Positions 26,874 to 36,668 are shown, numbered from the stretch's first letter. The stretch is DNA of 64,000 nt from Metarhizobium sp964253915 (GCF_964253915.1 NZ_CAXUSG020000005.1:1-64000); one strand, 5' to 3'. Notes: generated by a model not told the origin, from the sequence alone. Made by a program: numbers and translations.

Positions 26874-27439
26874 GTTTGCCGTGCCGGGCCGAAAACGGCC
26901 GATTGCAGCCTTTCGTCATACGGATTTCATAAAATCCTGCGAAGAGGGGCTGCTTTTGAAAAGCGGCGTCGCGAAGGCTGCGCAGACGGTTAAAAGCAAA
27001 AAAAAACAAGGCTAGAAGCCTTGTTTTTGAAGTATCGCGTGATCTTTGACCGTTACCGGGGCTGCGAGCGAGCGCGCCTAAGACCTAATCCTCCCAAGAC
27101 TTTGACCGCGAAACGACAAGAATTTAATCTCCTTGCCTCTTTTGTGAGCCGAAACTAGCTCAGAGATTGGGCTTTGTCATCCGATTTTTTTGCATTTTTG
27201 CTACACTTCGGTACATTTTTTCTGTTGACAAGCGGTGAGTGTAATTTCAATCCTAGCTCGCCTCAATTCTGCCGTGAAATCATATTTCGAGTGGCCGCTA
27301 TTCGAGCTTGACGCCTTAAATGCATGTTTTAGGCGGGTTTCTTTCGCCCCGCGAAGCGGCTAAGAACATCTTCCAAAATTGCCCCTGTTCATTGATTCCC
27401 GGCTGTCGAGGAATCTTAAAAATTTCCGGACCAGAGCTT
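26874..27439. other. Intergenic region before proS
   Basis: A 566-base stretch without a supported gene. It holds a terminator (27002-27028) and a perfect -35-like TTGACA (27225-27230) without a convincing -10 box at the right distance. The bases just before proS include a reading frame fused to proS from 27320, but the family start is at 27440, so this part is best read as untranslated leader. Confidence 0.5.
27002..27028. terminator. Bidirectional hairpin terminator
   Basis: AAAAACAAGGCT and AGCCTTGTTTTT form a perfect 12-bp stem with a three-base loop; the A and T runs allow termination in both directions. It closes the birA-mce-DUF1467 side and lies well before proS. Confidence 0.85.
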
Positions 27440-28762
27440 ATGCGCCTTTCCCGCTTTTTCATGCCCATACTGAAGGAAAATCCCAAGGAGGCCGAGATTG
27501 TCTCCCATCGGCTGATGCTGCGTTCCGGCATGGTCCGCCAGCAGTCTCAGGGCATCTACAGCTGGCTGCCGATGGGCAAGCGGGTTCTGGACAAGGTCAA
27601 CAAGATCATCCGCGAGGAGCAGAACCGCTCCGGCGCCATCGAGCTTCTGATGCCGACCCTGCAATCCGCCGAACTCTGGCAGGAAAGCGGTCGTTACGAC
27701 GCTTACGGCAAGGAAATGCTGCGCATCAAGGACCGCCAGGAGCGCCCGATGCTCTACGGTCCGACCAATGAGGAGATGATCACCGACATCTTCCGCTCCT
27801 ACGTCAAGTCCTACAAGAACCTGCCGTTGAACCTCTATCATATCCAGCTGAAGTTCCGCGACGAGATCCGTCCGCGTTTCGGCACCATGCGTTCGCGCGA
27901 GTTTCTGATGAAAGACGCCTATTCCTTCGACCTGACGAAGGAAGGCGCCGAGCACTCCTACCGCAAGATGTTTGCTGCCTATCTGCGCACCTTCTCGCGG
28001 CTTGGCCTGCGCGCCATTCCGATGCGCGCCGACACCGGCCCGATCGGCGGCAATCTCAGCCACGAATTCATCATTCTTGCCGATACCGGCGAATCGGAAG
28101 TCTTCTGCCACAAGGATTTCGTCGATTTCGACATTCCGGCTGAAAACACCGATTTCGACAGCGTCGCCGGCATGCAGTCGATCTTCGACCAGTGGACGTC
28201 GGTTTACGCTGCGACCTCGGAGATGCATGACGAGGCTGCGTTCAACGCCATTGCCGAAGGCGACCGGCTTTCGGCCCGCGGCATCGAGGTCGGCCATATC
28301 TTCTATTTCGGCACGAAATATTCCGAGCCGATGGGCGCCAAGGTGCAGGGACCGGACGGCAAGGAACACCTTGTCCACATGGGTTCCTACGGTATTGGCC
28401 CCACCCGCCTTGTTCCAGCCATCATTGAAGCATCGCATGACGAAAATGGAATCATCTGGCCGGCATCCGTCGCGCCTTTCGATTCCGTTATCATCAACAT
28501 GAAGGCGGGCGACGAGGCCTGCGATGCGGCCAGCGAACGGCTGTATGCGGCTCTCGGCAATGCCGGTCAGGATGTGCTTTACGACGATACGGACGATCGC
28601 GCCGGCACGAAGTTCGCCGCCGCCGATCTGATCGGTGTTCCGGTCCAGGTCATCGTCGGTCCGCGCTCCATCGCCAATGGCGAGGTGGAACTCAAGGACC
28701 GCAAGACCGGGGCACGCGAGACGCTGACCGTTGAAGCGGCATTGAACAAGCTCATCGGCTGA
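27440..28762 (+). CDS. proS: Proline--tRNA ligase
   Basis: Class II aminoacyl-tRNA synthetase (440 residues) charging tRNA-Pro. Motif 2 (HIQLKFRDEIRPRFGTMRSR) and motif 3 (GSYGIGPTRLVPAI) are intact, as is the N-terminal motif 1 region QSQGIYSWLPMGKRVLDKVN. It lacks the large editing insertion of E. coli ProS. This is the short type typical of alphaproteobacteria, so mis-charged alanine must be removed by free-standing factors. The start MRLSRFFMP matches homologues; an in-frame extension to 27320 is rejected. lolC/E follows by 14 bases. Confidence 0.96.
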   Translation: MRLSRFFMPILKENPKEAEIVSHRLMLRSGMVRQQSQGIYSWLPMGKRVLDKVNKIIREEQNRSGAIELLMPTLQSAELWQESGRYDAYGKEMLRIKDRQERPMLYGPTNEEMITDIFRSYVKSYKNLPLNLYHIQLKFRDEIRPRFGTMRSREFLMKDAYSFDLTKEGAEHSYRKMFAAYLRTFSRLGLRAIPMRADTGPIGGNLSHEFIILADTGESEVFCHKDFVDFDIPAENTDFDSVAGMQSIFDQWTSVYAATSEMHDEAAFNAIAEGDRLSARGIEVGHIFYFGTKYSEPMGAKVQGPDGKEHLVHMGSYGIGPTRLVPAIIEASHDENGIIWPASVAPFDSVIINMKAGDEACDAASERLYAALGNAGQDVLYDDTDDRAGTKFAAADLIGVPVQVIVGPRSIANGEVELKDRKTGARETLTVEAALNKLIG

Positions 28763-28776
28763 CAGAAGGGGAAGAC

Positions 28777-30084
28777 ATGGCGGTGGATGCGGTGAAGGAA
28801 ACGGCGGAGAAGCCTGGCAAGAGCAAGGCCGGCCGACCGTTTTCCGCCTTCGAACGGATCGTGGCCTGGCGTTATCTCCGGGCGCGGCGCAAGGAGGCCT
28901 TCATCTCCGTCATCGCCGGCTTCTCCTTCATCGGCATCATGCTCGGTGTCGCGACGCTGATCATCGTCATGGCGGTGATGAACGGTTTCCGCACCGAGCT
29001 GATCTCCCGCATTCTCGGCGTCAACGGCCACATGATCGTGCAGCCGATCGACACGCCGCTCGACAACTACGACGAACTGGCCAAGAAGTTTGCGGCCGTT
29101 CCCGGCGTCACCATGGCCTTGCCACTGGTCGAAGGGCAGACGCTCGCTTCCGGCCGCGGCGGCGCAGGCACCGGCGCGCTGGTGCGCGGTATCCGTCCTG
29201 AAGACATCGAATCCCTGAAGACCGTCTCCGGCAATATCAAGAGTGGCGATCTCGTCGGTTTTGCCGCCGGGCAGGGCGTGCTGATCGGCTCGCGCATGGC
29301 GAACCAGTTCGGTCTCAACGCCGGCGACCAGATCACGCTGATGTCGCCCGAGGGCGATATCACGCCGCTCGGCGTCAATCCGCGCATCAAGTCCTATGTC
29401 GTCTCCGGCATCTTCGAGATCGGCATGTCGGAATATGACTCCTCCATCCTCTACATGCCGCTTGAGGAGGCGCAGCTCTATTTCAACGCCGAAGGCGTGG
29501 TGCAGTCGATCGAGCTGTTCGTCGCCAATCCCGATGCCGTCGACGAACTCCGTCCGAAACTCGAGGAAGCCGCAGGCCGGCAGGTGTTCATCACCGACTG
29601 GCGGCAGCGCAACCAGACCTTCTTCTCCGCCTTGCAGGTGGAGCGCAACGTCATGTTCATGATCCTGACGCTGATCGTGCTGGTGGCGGCGCTCAACATC
29701 ATCTCCGGCCTGATCATGCTGGTGAAGGACAAAGGCAGCGATATCGCCATCCTGCGCACCATGGGAGCCACCTCCGGCTCGATCATGCGGATCTTCTTCA
29801 TGACGGGGGCCGCCATCGGCATCGCCGGCACGCTGGCCGGCGTCCTGCTCGGCGTCATCGTCTGTCTCAACATCGAATCGATCCGGCAGTTCTTCTCGTG
29901 GATTTCCGGCACGGTGCTGTTCGACCCGGAACTCTATTTCCTCAGCCAGCTTCCCGCCGATATGAATGTCGGCGAAACGGTCTCTGTGGTGATCATGGCG
30001 CTGACCCTGTCGTTCCTCGCCACGATCGTTCCCGCCTGGCGCGCTTCACGGCTCGATCCCGTGCAGGCGCTGCGTTACGAATAA
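28777..30084 (+). CDS. lolC: Lipoprotein-releasing ABC transporter permease LolC/LolE
   Basis: Inner-membrane subunit (435 residues) of the Lol system, which extracts outer-membrane lipoproteins and hands them to LolA. It has the MacB/FtsX-type layout: one N-terminal helix after FERIVAWRYLRARRKEAFIS, a large periplasmic domain (about 65-280) and three C-terminal helices (about 290-415) ending VPAWRASRLDPVQALRYE. Alphaproteobacteria usually have a single LolC/E-type protein working as a homodimer with LolD, and only one is seen here. The 30-residue Lys-rich N-terminal extension is variable. Confidence 0.93.
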   Translation: MAVDAVKETAEKPGKSKAGRPFSAFERIVAWRYLRARRKEAFISVIAGFSFIGIMLGVATLIIVMAVMNGFRTELISRILGVNGHMIVQPIDTPLDNYDELAKKFAAVPGVTMALPLVEGQTLASGRGGAGTGALVRGIRPEDIESLKTVSGNIKSGDLVGFAAGQGVLIGSRMANQFGLNAGDQITLMSPEGDITPLGVNPRIKSYVVSGIFEIGMSEYDSSILYMPLEEAQLYFNAEGVVQSIELFVANPDAVDELRPKLEEAAGRQVFITDWRQRNQTFFSALQVERNVMFMILTLIVLVAALNIISGLIMLVKDKGSDIAILRTMGATSGSIMRIFFMTGAAIGIAGTLAGVLLGVIVCLNIESIRQFFSWISGTVLFDPELYFLSQLPADMNVGETVSVVIMALTLSFLATIVPAWRASRLDPVQALRYE

Positions 30085-30099
30085 GGACGACACGCATAC

Positions 30100-30783
30100 A
30101 TGAAACGCAAAATCGCACTGCAGCTATCCGGGGTCGAGCGCCATTATGGCCAGGGCGACACGGTTCTGTCGATTCTCAAGGGCGCGGATTTCACGCTGCA
30201 TTCCGGCGAGATCGTCGCCCTGGTGGCGCCATCCGGCACCGGCAAGTCGACGCTGCTGCACGTCGCCGGGCTGCTGGAGCATCCGGATAAGGGCGACGTC
30301 TTCATCAACGGCAAGAGCTGCAACAATCTCTCCGACGAGCAACGCACCGCGATCCGGCGTTCGGAAATCGGCTTCGTCTACCAGTTCCATCACCTGCTGC
30401 CGGAATTTTCGGCGCTGGAAAACATCATGATGCCGCAGCTGATCGGCGGTCTGCCCTGGAACGAAACCCGCGAGCGCGCCAGCCAACTGCTCGACTACAT
30501 GCGCATCGGCCACCGCGCCTCCCATCGCCCGGCGGAGCTTTCCGGCGGCGAGCAGCAGCGCGTGGCGATTGCCCGTGCCGTTGCCAATGCGCCGCTGGTG
30601 CTGCTGGCCGACGAGCCGACGGGCAATCTCGACCCCGAGACTGCCCACTACGTCTTCGACGCGCTGGAGGCGCTGGTGCGCCAATCCGGCCTGGCCGCCG
30701 TCATCGCCACGCACAATCTCGACCTTGCCCGCCGCATGGATCGTCGCGTGACGATCAGCGACGGCAAGGTACACGAACTCTGA
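30100..30783 (+). CDS. lolD: Lipoprotein-releasing ABC transporter ATPase LolD
   Basis: Cytosolic ATPase (227 residues) of the Lol exporter. Walker A is APSGTGKST, in which the usual GxSGSGKS begins with A, as in many LolD relatives. The Q-loop is in FVYQFHHLLPEFSALEN, the signature is LSGGEQQRVAIARAV, Walker B VLLADEPTGNLD, and the H-loop ATHNLDLARR. It begins 15 bases after its permease partner. The operon proS-lolC-lolD is standard in rhizobia. Confidence 0.95.
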   Translation: MKRKIALQLSGVERHYGQGDTVLSILKGADFTLHSGEIVALVAPSGTGKSTLLHVAGLLEHPDKGDVFINGKSCNNLSDEQRTAIRRSEIGFVYQFHHLLPEFSALENIMMPQLIGGLPWNETRERASQLLDYMRIGHRASHRPAELSGGEQQRVAIARAVANAPLVLLADEPTGNLDPETAHYVFDALEALVRQSGLAAVIATHNLDLARRMDRRVTISDGKVHEL

Positions 30784-30804
30784 TCCTGCGATTTCCCTTG
30801 CGGT

Positions 30805-31389
30805 TCAATCGTTACCGCAGGGGCCACGGTCCTTGGTGTCGTCCCAATTCTGAATGGTGATGAACTTCGGTTCGACGCGCAATTCCTTGTCGTTCACCTT
30901 CGCCTTGCCCGTCAGCACGTTGTAATCGCAATTCGTTCCGGCATCCGGATCGAGCGTGTCGTAATCGTTGTATGTATAGCCGGCGACGACGAAATCGCCG
31001 TTGCGATAAGCGAGCGTCATCTGCTGTTCCCAGCGGTTGCGGCCGATACCGCTGTTTTGCGAATGCACGGCGAGCGAGCCGTTCGGCAGAGCGGTCAGCG
31101 ACGGGTCCTGCCCGAACATGCCTTCTAGGCTGCTGTTGCCCCAGATCTTGCCCGGCGCCTCGGCCACGAGCTTGAGCAGAGGATGATCCTTGTCGCGGAC
31201 ATAGATATAGATGCCGATCATGTCCTCGCCTTCCGGCGGCGCCACAAGGAGTGCGAGATCGGACTGGTCGTCCTTATTCCAGTCGCCAGTCACGGCATCG
31301 ATGATGCGCTCCGGAGCGATCGGTTCTGCGGCGAAAGCGACGGAAGCGCAGGTGGCAACCGCCAGGGCGGCGAGCAAGGCTCGGATCAT
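30805..31389 (-). CDS. Exported protein with FG-GAP-like motif (194 aa)
   Basis: The start MIRALLAALAVATCASVAFA gives a clear signal peptide, and a GGAG ribosome site precedes the ATG at 31389. An upstream in-frame extension has no such support. The mature N-terminus has GDWNKDDQSDLALLV, a D-x-N-x-D-x2-D-L pattern typical of calcium-binding FG-GAP/VCBS repeats. Two Cys near the C-terminus (NCDYN and GPCGND) may pair. Rhizobia have similar periplasmic proteins of unknown function. It converges on lolD and diverges from the small gene at 31550. Confidence 0.8.
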   Translation of the reverse strand: MIRALLAALAVATCASVAFAAEPIAPERIIDAVTGDWNKDDQSDLALLVAPPEGEDMIGIYIYVRDKDHPLLKLVAEAPGKIWGNSSLEGMFGQDPSLTALPNGSLAVHSQNSGIGRNRWEQQMTLAYRNGDFVVAGYTYNDYDTLDPDAGTNCDYNVLTGKAKVNDKELRVEPKFITIQNWDDTKDRGPCGND

Positions 31390-31492
31390 TCTCGTACTCC
31401 TCTTTTTCGACTGTGTTTTCATAGCCAAAGCCTGGGGAAGGGTCCAGCATCCGCGTGACGGGAGAATAGCGGGGAACGGCTCAAAATTGGGA

Positions 31493-31521
31493 TTGACACG
31501 TGAACCAAAAGAGAACAAAAT
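31493..31521 (+). promoter_or_regulatory. Sigma-70-type promoter of the 28-residue peptide gene
   Basis: A consensus -35 TTGACA (31493-31498) and a -10-like CAAAAT (31516-31521) are separated by exactly 17 bases. The predicted transcription start near 31528 leaves a leader of about 22 bases with a strong AGGAGAGG ribosome site before the ATG at 31550. Confidence 0.6.
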
Positions 31522-31549
31522 AAAAACATAAGAGGTAAGGAGAGGTGCA

Positions 31550-31636
31550 ATGACTGATTTTATTCGTGATATCGCTGCCTTCGCTTCCATCGTGACGTTT
31601 ATCGCCAGCCTGTCCGTCATCATGATGGCGATGTGA
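31550..31636 (+). CDS. 28-residue membrane peptide
   Basis: A very short gene encoding 28 residues: MTDFIRDIAAFASIV followed by TFIASLSVIMMAM. A short charged N-terminus precedes a single continuous hydrophobic helix that ends at the C-terminus, so it should sit in the inner membrane. Support is unusually good for so short a frame: a perfect -35 box, correct spacing, and AGGAGAGG six bases before the ATG. No partner gene is adjacent; dnaE begins 115 bases later on the same strand. The function is unknown. It may also act as a leader peptide for dnaE, though nothing in the sequence requires this. Confidence 0.7.
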   Translation: MTDFIRDIAAFASIVTFIASLSVIMMAM

Positions 31637-31751
31637 GATTATTCCCTAAGCCTGCCATAAATCTCTGCAGAACCTTTTGGCCTTACTGGACTCTGTTGCC
31701 GGGCAGGCCGACAATCGAGCTTGATTCAGCTGAGTGATTGGAAGGCATGCG

Positions 31752-34700
31752 ATGGGTACGGTAGAGGCTATCTCGGGCGGCAATGGCGAAAACCGGGGTC
31801 CACTGCAATTTGTCCACCTCCGGGTTCATTCTGCCTATTCGTTGCTTGAGGGGGCGCTGCCCCTCAAGAAGATCCTGAGCAAGGCTGCCGCCGATGGACA
31901 GCCGGCCATCGCCGTTACCGACACCAACAATCTGTTCGTCGCGCTGGAGTTTTCCGAAAAGGCAGTCAGCGAGGGCTTGCAGCCAATCATCGGCTGCCAG
32001 GTCTCGATCGACATGGAAGACGGTCAGGAGACCGACAAGCGCGGGCTGCAATCGTTCGTCAAGCTGCCATCCATTGTGTTGCTGGCCGCCAATGCGAAGG
32101 GGTATGAAAATCTGGTCGATCTCGTCAGCCGTGCCTATCTCGGCGGTGAGGGCAACGGCTCCGTCAATATCCGTCTGTCCTGGTTGCAGGAAGGGAACAC
32201 CGACGGGTTGATCGTGCTCACCGGTGGTGTCGGCGGTCCGGTCGATATGGCCTCGAAGGAGGGGCAGGCGGCAATGGCCGAACAGCGTCTCTTGACGCTG
32301 AAGGGGCTTTTCGGCGACCGGCTTTACATCGAGTTGCAGCGGCACGGCAGCTACGACCGGCGACATGAGGCGAGGATGATCGACCTCGCTTATGCCCATG
32401 ACGTGCCGCTGGTGGCCACCAACGAAGCATTTTTCCCATCTCCGGACGATTTCGATGCCCATGACGCGCTGATGGCGGTGGCACACAATGCAATCGTCTC
32501 CGACGATAGCCGGTTCCGCCTGACGCCGGACCACTATCTGAAAAGCCGGGCAGATATGGCCAGGCTGTTTGCGGATCTGCCGGAGGCTTTGGAAAACACG
32601 GTCGAGATCGCCCGGCGTTGTTCCTTCGTGCTGAAGACCCGCAAGCCGATCCTGCCGCGCTTTACCAGCACGGCTGCAAGCGATGCGGAAGAAGCCGAAC
32701 GCGCCGAGGCGGGGGAGTTGCGCCGGCAGGCCGAAGAAGGACTGGATCAGAGGCTGGCGACCCTCGGCCTGGCGGAGGGATACGACGAAAAGGAATATCG
32801 CGAACGCTTGCAGTTCGAACTCGGCGTCATCGAGCGCATGAAGTTTCCGGGCTACTTCCTGATCGTTGCCGACTTCATCAAATGGGCCAAGCTGCAGGAC
32901 ATCCCGGTCGGCCCGGGTCGTGGTTCGGGTGCCGGTTCTCTCGTTGCTTATGCATTGACGATTACCGACGTCGATCCGTTGCGGTTCTCGCTGCTGTTCG
33001 AACGTTTCCTCAATCCGGACCGCGTGTCGATGCCGGACTTCGATATCGACTTCTGCCAGGACAGGCGCGAAGAAGTCATCCGCTACGTGCAGCAGAAATA
33101 CGGCCGCGAGCAGGTGGCACAGATCATCACCTTCGGTTCGCTGCAGGCGCGTGCGGCGCTGCGCGACGTCGGCCGCGTGCTGGAAATGCCTTATGGCCAG
33201 GTCGACAAGATCTGCAAGCTCGTGCCCAACAACCCGGCCAATCCGACCCCGCTGCACAAGGCGATCGAGGAAGAGCCGAAACTGCGCGAGGAGGCGGAGA
33301 AGGAGCCGGTCGTCGCCCGCCTGCTCGACATCGCCCAGAAGATCGAGGGCCTGTATCGTCACGCCTCGACGCATGCCGCCGGCATCGTCATCGGCGATCG
33401 GCCGCTGTCGAAGCTGGTACCGATGTATCGCGATCCGCGTTCGGACATGCCGGTTACCCAGTTCAACATGAAGTGGGTCGAGCAGGCCGGCCTGGTGAAG
33501 TTCGACTTCCTCGGCCTCAAGACGCTGACCGTGCTGAAGACCGGCGTCGATTTCATTGCCAAGCGTGGTGAGGAGGTCAAACTCGAAAGCCTGCCGCTGG
33601 ATGATGCAAAAACCTACGAGATGATGTCGCGCGGCGAAACGGTCGGCATCTTCCAGGTGGAAAGTGCCGGCATGCGCAAGGCGCTGATCGGCATGCGCCC
33701 GGACTGCATCGAGGACATTATCGCGCTGGTGGCGCTGTATCGCCCGGGGCCGATGGAAAACATCCCGGTCTATAACGCCCGCAAGCACGGCGAGGAGGAG
33801 ATCGAGAGCATCCATCCGATGATCGACCACCTGCTCAAGGAGACGCAGGGTGTCATCGTCTACCAGGAACAGGTGATGCAGATTGCCCAGGTGCTTTCCG
33901 GCTATTCGCTCGGCGAAGCCGATCTTCTGCGCCGCGCCATGGGCAAGAAGATCAAGGAGGAGATGGACAAGCAGCGCGAGCGTTTCGTCACCGGCGCCGT
34001 CAAGAACGGGGTGTCGAAGCCGCAATCCGACCTGATCTTCGACCTGCTGGCCAAATTCGCCAATTACGGCTTCAACAAGTCGCATGCGGCTGCCTATGCC
34101 ATCGTTTCTTACCAGACGGCCTATCTCAAGGCGCATTACCCGGTGGAATTCCTCGCCGCGTCGATGACCTACGATATGTCGAACACCGACAAGCTCAACG
34201 ATTTCCGGCAGGATGCCAAGCGGCTGGGCATCAAGGTCGTGCCGCCATCGGTGCAGACCTCCTTCCGGATGTTCGAGACCGGCGATAACTGCATCTTCTA
34301 TTCGCTCGCCGCCATCAAGGGTGTCGGCGAGGCTGCCGTCGAGCACATCGTTGCGGTGCGCGGCGACAAGCCGTTCGCCAGCATCGAGGAATTCTGCCTG
34401 CGCATCGATCCGAAGCAGGTGAACCGCCGGGTGTTCGAAAGCCTCATCTCGGCCGGTGCCTTCGATTGTTTCGGCCGCGACCGCGCCGAGATGATCGCCG
34501 GGCTTGATCGCATCATCGGTTATGCCCTGCGGGCGCAGGAAAACAAGACGAGCGGCCAGTCGGACATGTTCGGCTCAGGGGCTGCGACCGGGCCGGAAAT
34601 CATCACTTTCCCGACGTTCGCGCCATGGCTGGCCTCCGAAAAGATGCACCGCGAATTCCAGGTCCTCGGCTTCTATCTGTCGGCACACCCGCTGGACTCC

Positions 34701-35252
34701 TATGCGAGCCTTCTGTCGAAGATGCGGGTGCAGAGTTTTGCAGATTTTTCCGCCGCGGTAAAACAGGGCGCCTCCGCCGGACGGCTGGCCGGCACGGTGA
34801 CGATGAAGCAGGAGCGCAAGACGCGTACGGGCAACAAGATGGGCATCGTCTCCTTTTCCGATCCCTCCGGTCAATATGAAGCCGTGCTGTTCTCCGAAGG
34901 CCTCAATCAGTACCGTGACCTGCTGGAACCCGGTAAATCGCTGATCCTCACCGTCAATGCCGAGGAGCGGCCGGAAGGTATCGGCCTGCGGATCCAGACG
35001 GCACAATCGCTCGAGGAAAAATCGATCCAGATGCAGAAGGCCCTGCGCATCTATGTGCGCGATGCCGGTCCGCTCAAAACCGTTGCCGCCCATCTCAATG
35101 CCAAGGGGGATGGGCTTGTGTCGTTTGTCGTGATCAAGGAAGACGGCCAGCGCGAGATCGAGGTGGCGCTGACGGAGAAGTATCGCATCTCGCCGGAGAT
35201 CGCCGCGGCATTGCGCTCCGCTCCGGGGGTCGTCGACGTCGAACTCGTCTGA
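31752..35252 (+). CDS. dnaE: DNA polymerase III alpha subunit
   Basis: Replicative polymerase (1166 residues). The N-terminal PHP domain starts FVHLRVHSAYSLLEGALPLK; the polymerase core has PVGPGRGSGAGSLVAYAL and the catalytic aspartates in MPDFDIDFCQDRREEV. The thumb/fingers region includes FNKSHAAAYAIVSYQTAYLK. A helix-hairpin-helix (AAIKGVGEAAVEHIV), an OB domain (about 980-1060; RLAGTVTMKQERKTRTGNKM) and a short C-terminal domain follow. The ATG at 31752 has GGAAGG upstream; a GTG at 31734 is less likely. This is the DnaE1 type, not the error-prone DnaE2. Confidence 0.97.
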   Translation: MGTVEAISGGNGENRGPLQFVHLRVHSAYSLLEGALPLKKILSKAAADGQPAIAVTDTNNLFVALEFSEKAVSEGLQPIIGCQVSIDMEDGQETDKRGLQSFVKLPSIVLLAANAKGYENLVDLVSRAYLGGEGNGSVNIRLSWLQEGNTDGLIVLTGGVGGPVDMASKEGQAAMAEQRLLTLKGLFGDRLYIELQRHGSYDRRHEARMIDLAYAHDVPLVATNEAFFPSPDDFDAHDALMAVAHNAIVSDDSRFRLTPDHYLKSRADMARLFADLPEALENTVEIARRCSFVLKTRKPILPRFTSTAASDAEEAERAEAGELRRQAEEGLDQRLATLGLAEGYDEKEYRERLQFELGVIERMKFPGYFLIVADFIKWAKLQDIPVGPGRGSGAGSLVAYALTITDVDPLRFSLLFERFLNPDRVSMPDFDIDFCQDRREEVIRYVQQKYGREQVAQIITFGSLQARAALRDVGRVLEMPYGQVDKICKLVPNNPANPTPLHKAIEEEPKLREEAEKEPVVARLLDIAQKIEGLYRHASTHAAGIVIGDRPLSKLVPMYRDPRSDMPVTQFNMKWVEQAGLVKFDFLGLKTLTVLKTGVDFIAKRGEEVKLESLPLDDAKTYEMMSRGETVGIFQVESAGMRKALIGMRPDCIEDIIALVALYRPGPMENIPVYNARKHGEEEIESIHPMIDHLLKETQGVIVYQEQVMQIAQVLSGYSLGEADLLRRAMGKKIKEEMDKQRERFVTGAVKNGVSKPQSDLIFDLLAKFANYGFNKSHAAAYAIVSYQTAYLKAHYPVEFLAASMTYDMSNTDKLNDFRQDAKRLGIKVVPPSVQTSFRMFETGDNCIFYSLAAIKGVGEAAVEHIVAVRGDKPFASIEEFCLRIDPKQVNRRVFESLISAGAFDCFGRDRAEMIAGLDRIIGYALRAQENKTSGQSDMFGSGAATGPEIITFPTFAPWLASEKMHREFQVLGFYLSAHPLDSYASLLSKMRVQSFADFSAAVKQGASAGRLAGTVTMKQERKTRTGNKMGIVSFSDPSGQYEAVLFSEGLNQYRDLLEPGKSLILTVNAEERPEGIGLRIQTAQSLEEKSIQMQKALRIYVRDAGPLKTVAAHLNAKGDGLVSFVVIKEDGQREIEVALTEKYRISPEIAAALRSAPGVVDVELV

Positions 35253-35340
35253 CCGGATTTTGAAAAGGCTTGGAGCAATTCCTGCAAAAATGTAGAGCGG
35301 TTTTGCGTCCGGAAATGCTCTGATATTACAGAGATATAAC

Positions 35341-35379
35341 AAAGGCGCCTGAATCAATGTTTCAGGCGCCTTTGCTTTT
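35341..35379. terminator. Bidirectional terminator between dnaE and the L,D-transpeptidase gene
   Basis: AAAGGCGCCTGAA (35341-35353) pairs with TTCAGGCGCCTTT (35361-35373), a 13-bp stem with a seven-base loop; T-rich sequence follows on the plus strand. The two flanking genes converge on it. Confidence 0.88.
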
Positions 35380-35402
35380 GGGTGAAGTTGCAGCCTTGCG
35401 GC

Positions 35403-36668
35403 TCAGCTCTTCGATTTTCCCTTCGGTGTCCTTTTCGTCAACGTGATGAAATCGGTGCCCTGGCCGGTTTCCGAGCCAAGGCCGACATCGGCAATCGTCA
35501 GCGACGAGCCGTCGCTCAGAAGCGTTTCGATTTTGCGGCGCACGTCGTCGGGGATGCGGATGCGATCGAGCGTCTTGGACATCAAGTCAGGATCCTTGGC
35601 ATCGGCGCCGGCGGTGATGCCGAGACGCTTCATTTGCTGGTCGCTAAGATGGTTGTCGAGGCTGAGCGCATGCCATTCCACCTTGCCAGCAGTCCGCATC
35701 ACGTCTGTCGCTTCGAAGAACAGTGTGCCGAGCGCCACTTCCGGCTGGTCGATGACCACGGGCGCCTCGATGATCGGCTTGAATTTCTGGCGCACAAGGA
35801 TCTGGCCGGAGGGCGGCGTGCCCTTGCCGGCGGCCTTGTAAAGAGCCGCCATAAAGTCCGAGCTGAGCAATTCGCCCTTGGCCGGCAGGTTGTTGGCTGT
35901 CTTGAAGGCGTTGATGGCGGCGATCGTCACGCTGCCGGCCTGGCCATCGACATCGCCGGCGGCATAACCGAGGGCATTGAGCAGTGTCTGGGCGTCGATC
36001 ATCGCTTCACGCGCCCCGCGGCGGGTGATGAGGATACGAATCGGCGGCATTTCCTCGATCACGGCGGTTGCCGTGGCGCCGATCTTCGGCAGCACCTCGT
36101 TCATGGCGAGTTCGACCGGCCGCAGAACGGGGTCGGGCGTCGTCGGGCGCAGTTCCGCATCCGACATCAGTTGTTCCTCGACCAGCGGATTGTGCGGCTT
36201 GAAAAGGTTTGCGTGGCTGAAGGCGACAGGCACCACCGGCTCGTCGGTGATGATCACATGCGCGCCGCGTTCCGTCATCTGGAACAGCGCCTTGGCGAAT
36301 TTCCCCGGCATGCGTACGCAGCCATGCGAGGCCGGATAGTTCGGCACATGGTTGGATTCGTGCAGGGCAACGCCGGACCAGGTGATGCGCTGCATGTAGG
36401 GCATCGGCGCGTTCGAATAGAGGTTGGATTCGTGATACTTCTTCTTCTCCAGGATGGAGAAGATACCGGTCGGCGTCGAATGGCCGGGCTTGCCGGTAGA
36501 GACCTTCGACGTCGCCACCACCTGGTCGCCATTATAGACGACGAGCGACTGGGTGTCGCGCGAAACGATGATCTGCAACGTTCGGCCATCATTCGCCAGT
36601 GCCGGCGGCGTGAAGGCGGTTGCAGCAAGCAGGGAAAGGCTGACGCCCAAGATCAAACGTGAAACCAT
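35403..36668 (-). CDS. L,D-transpeptidase with peptidoglycan-binding domain
   Basis: An exported YkuD-family enzyme (421 residues) that forms 3-3 cross-links or attaches proteins in peptidoglycan; alphaproteobacterial walls rely on such links. It has a signal peptide (residues 1-26, ending PPALA), a catalytic domain (about 30-160) with HESNHVPNYPASHGCVRMPG including nucleophile C117, and a PG_binding_1-like region (about 235-290; DAQTLLNALGYAAGDVDGQA). The C-terminal 130 residues are less clear. The start at 36668 follows CAGGA; a longer frame to 36800 lacks a signal peptide at its N-terminus. Confidence 0.9.
   Translation of the reverse strand: MVSRLILGVSLSLLAATAFTPPALANDGRTLQIIVSRDTQSLVVYNGDQVVATSKVSTGKPGHSTPTGIFSILEKKKYHESNLYSNAPMPYMQRITWSGVALHESNHVPNYPASHGCVRMPGKFAKALFQMTERGAHVIITDEPVVPVAFSHANLFKPHNPLVEEQLMSDAELRPTTPDPVLRPVELAMNEVLPKIGATATAVIEEMPPIRILITRRGAREAMIDAQTLLNALGYAAGDVDGQAGSVTIAAINAFKTANNLPAKGELLSSDFMAALYKAAGKGTPPSGQILVRQKFKPIIEAPVVIDQPEVALGTLFFEATDVMRTAGKVEWHALSLDNHLSDQQMKRLGITAGADAKDPDLMSKTLDRIRIPDDVRRKIETLLSDGSSLTIADVGLGSETGQGTDFITLTKRTPKGKSKS

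Noticed and set aside
31683..34346. 887-codon open frame on the minus strand
   Set aside because: Antisense to dnaE; low-complexity composition rich in H, R, Q and D, no domain, no ribosome site.
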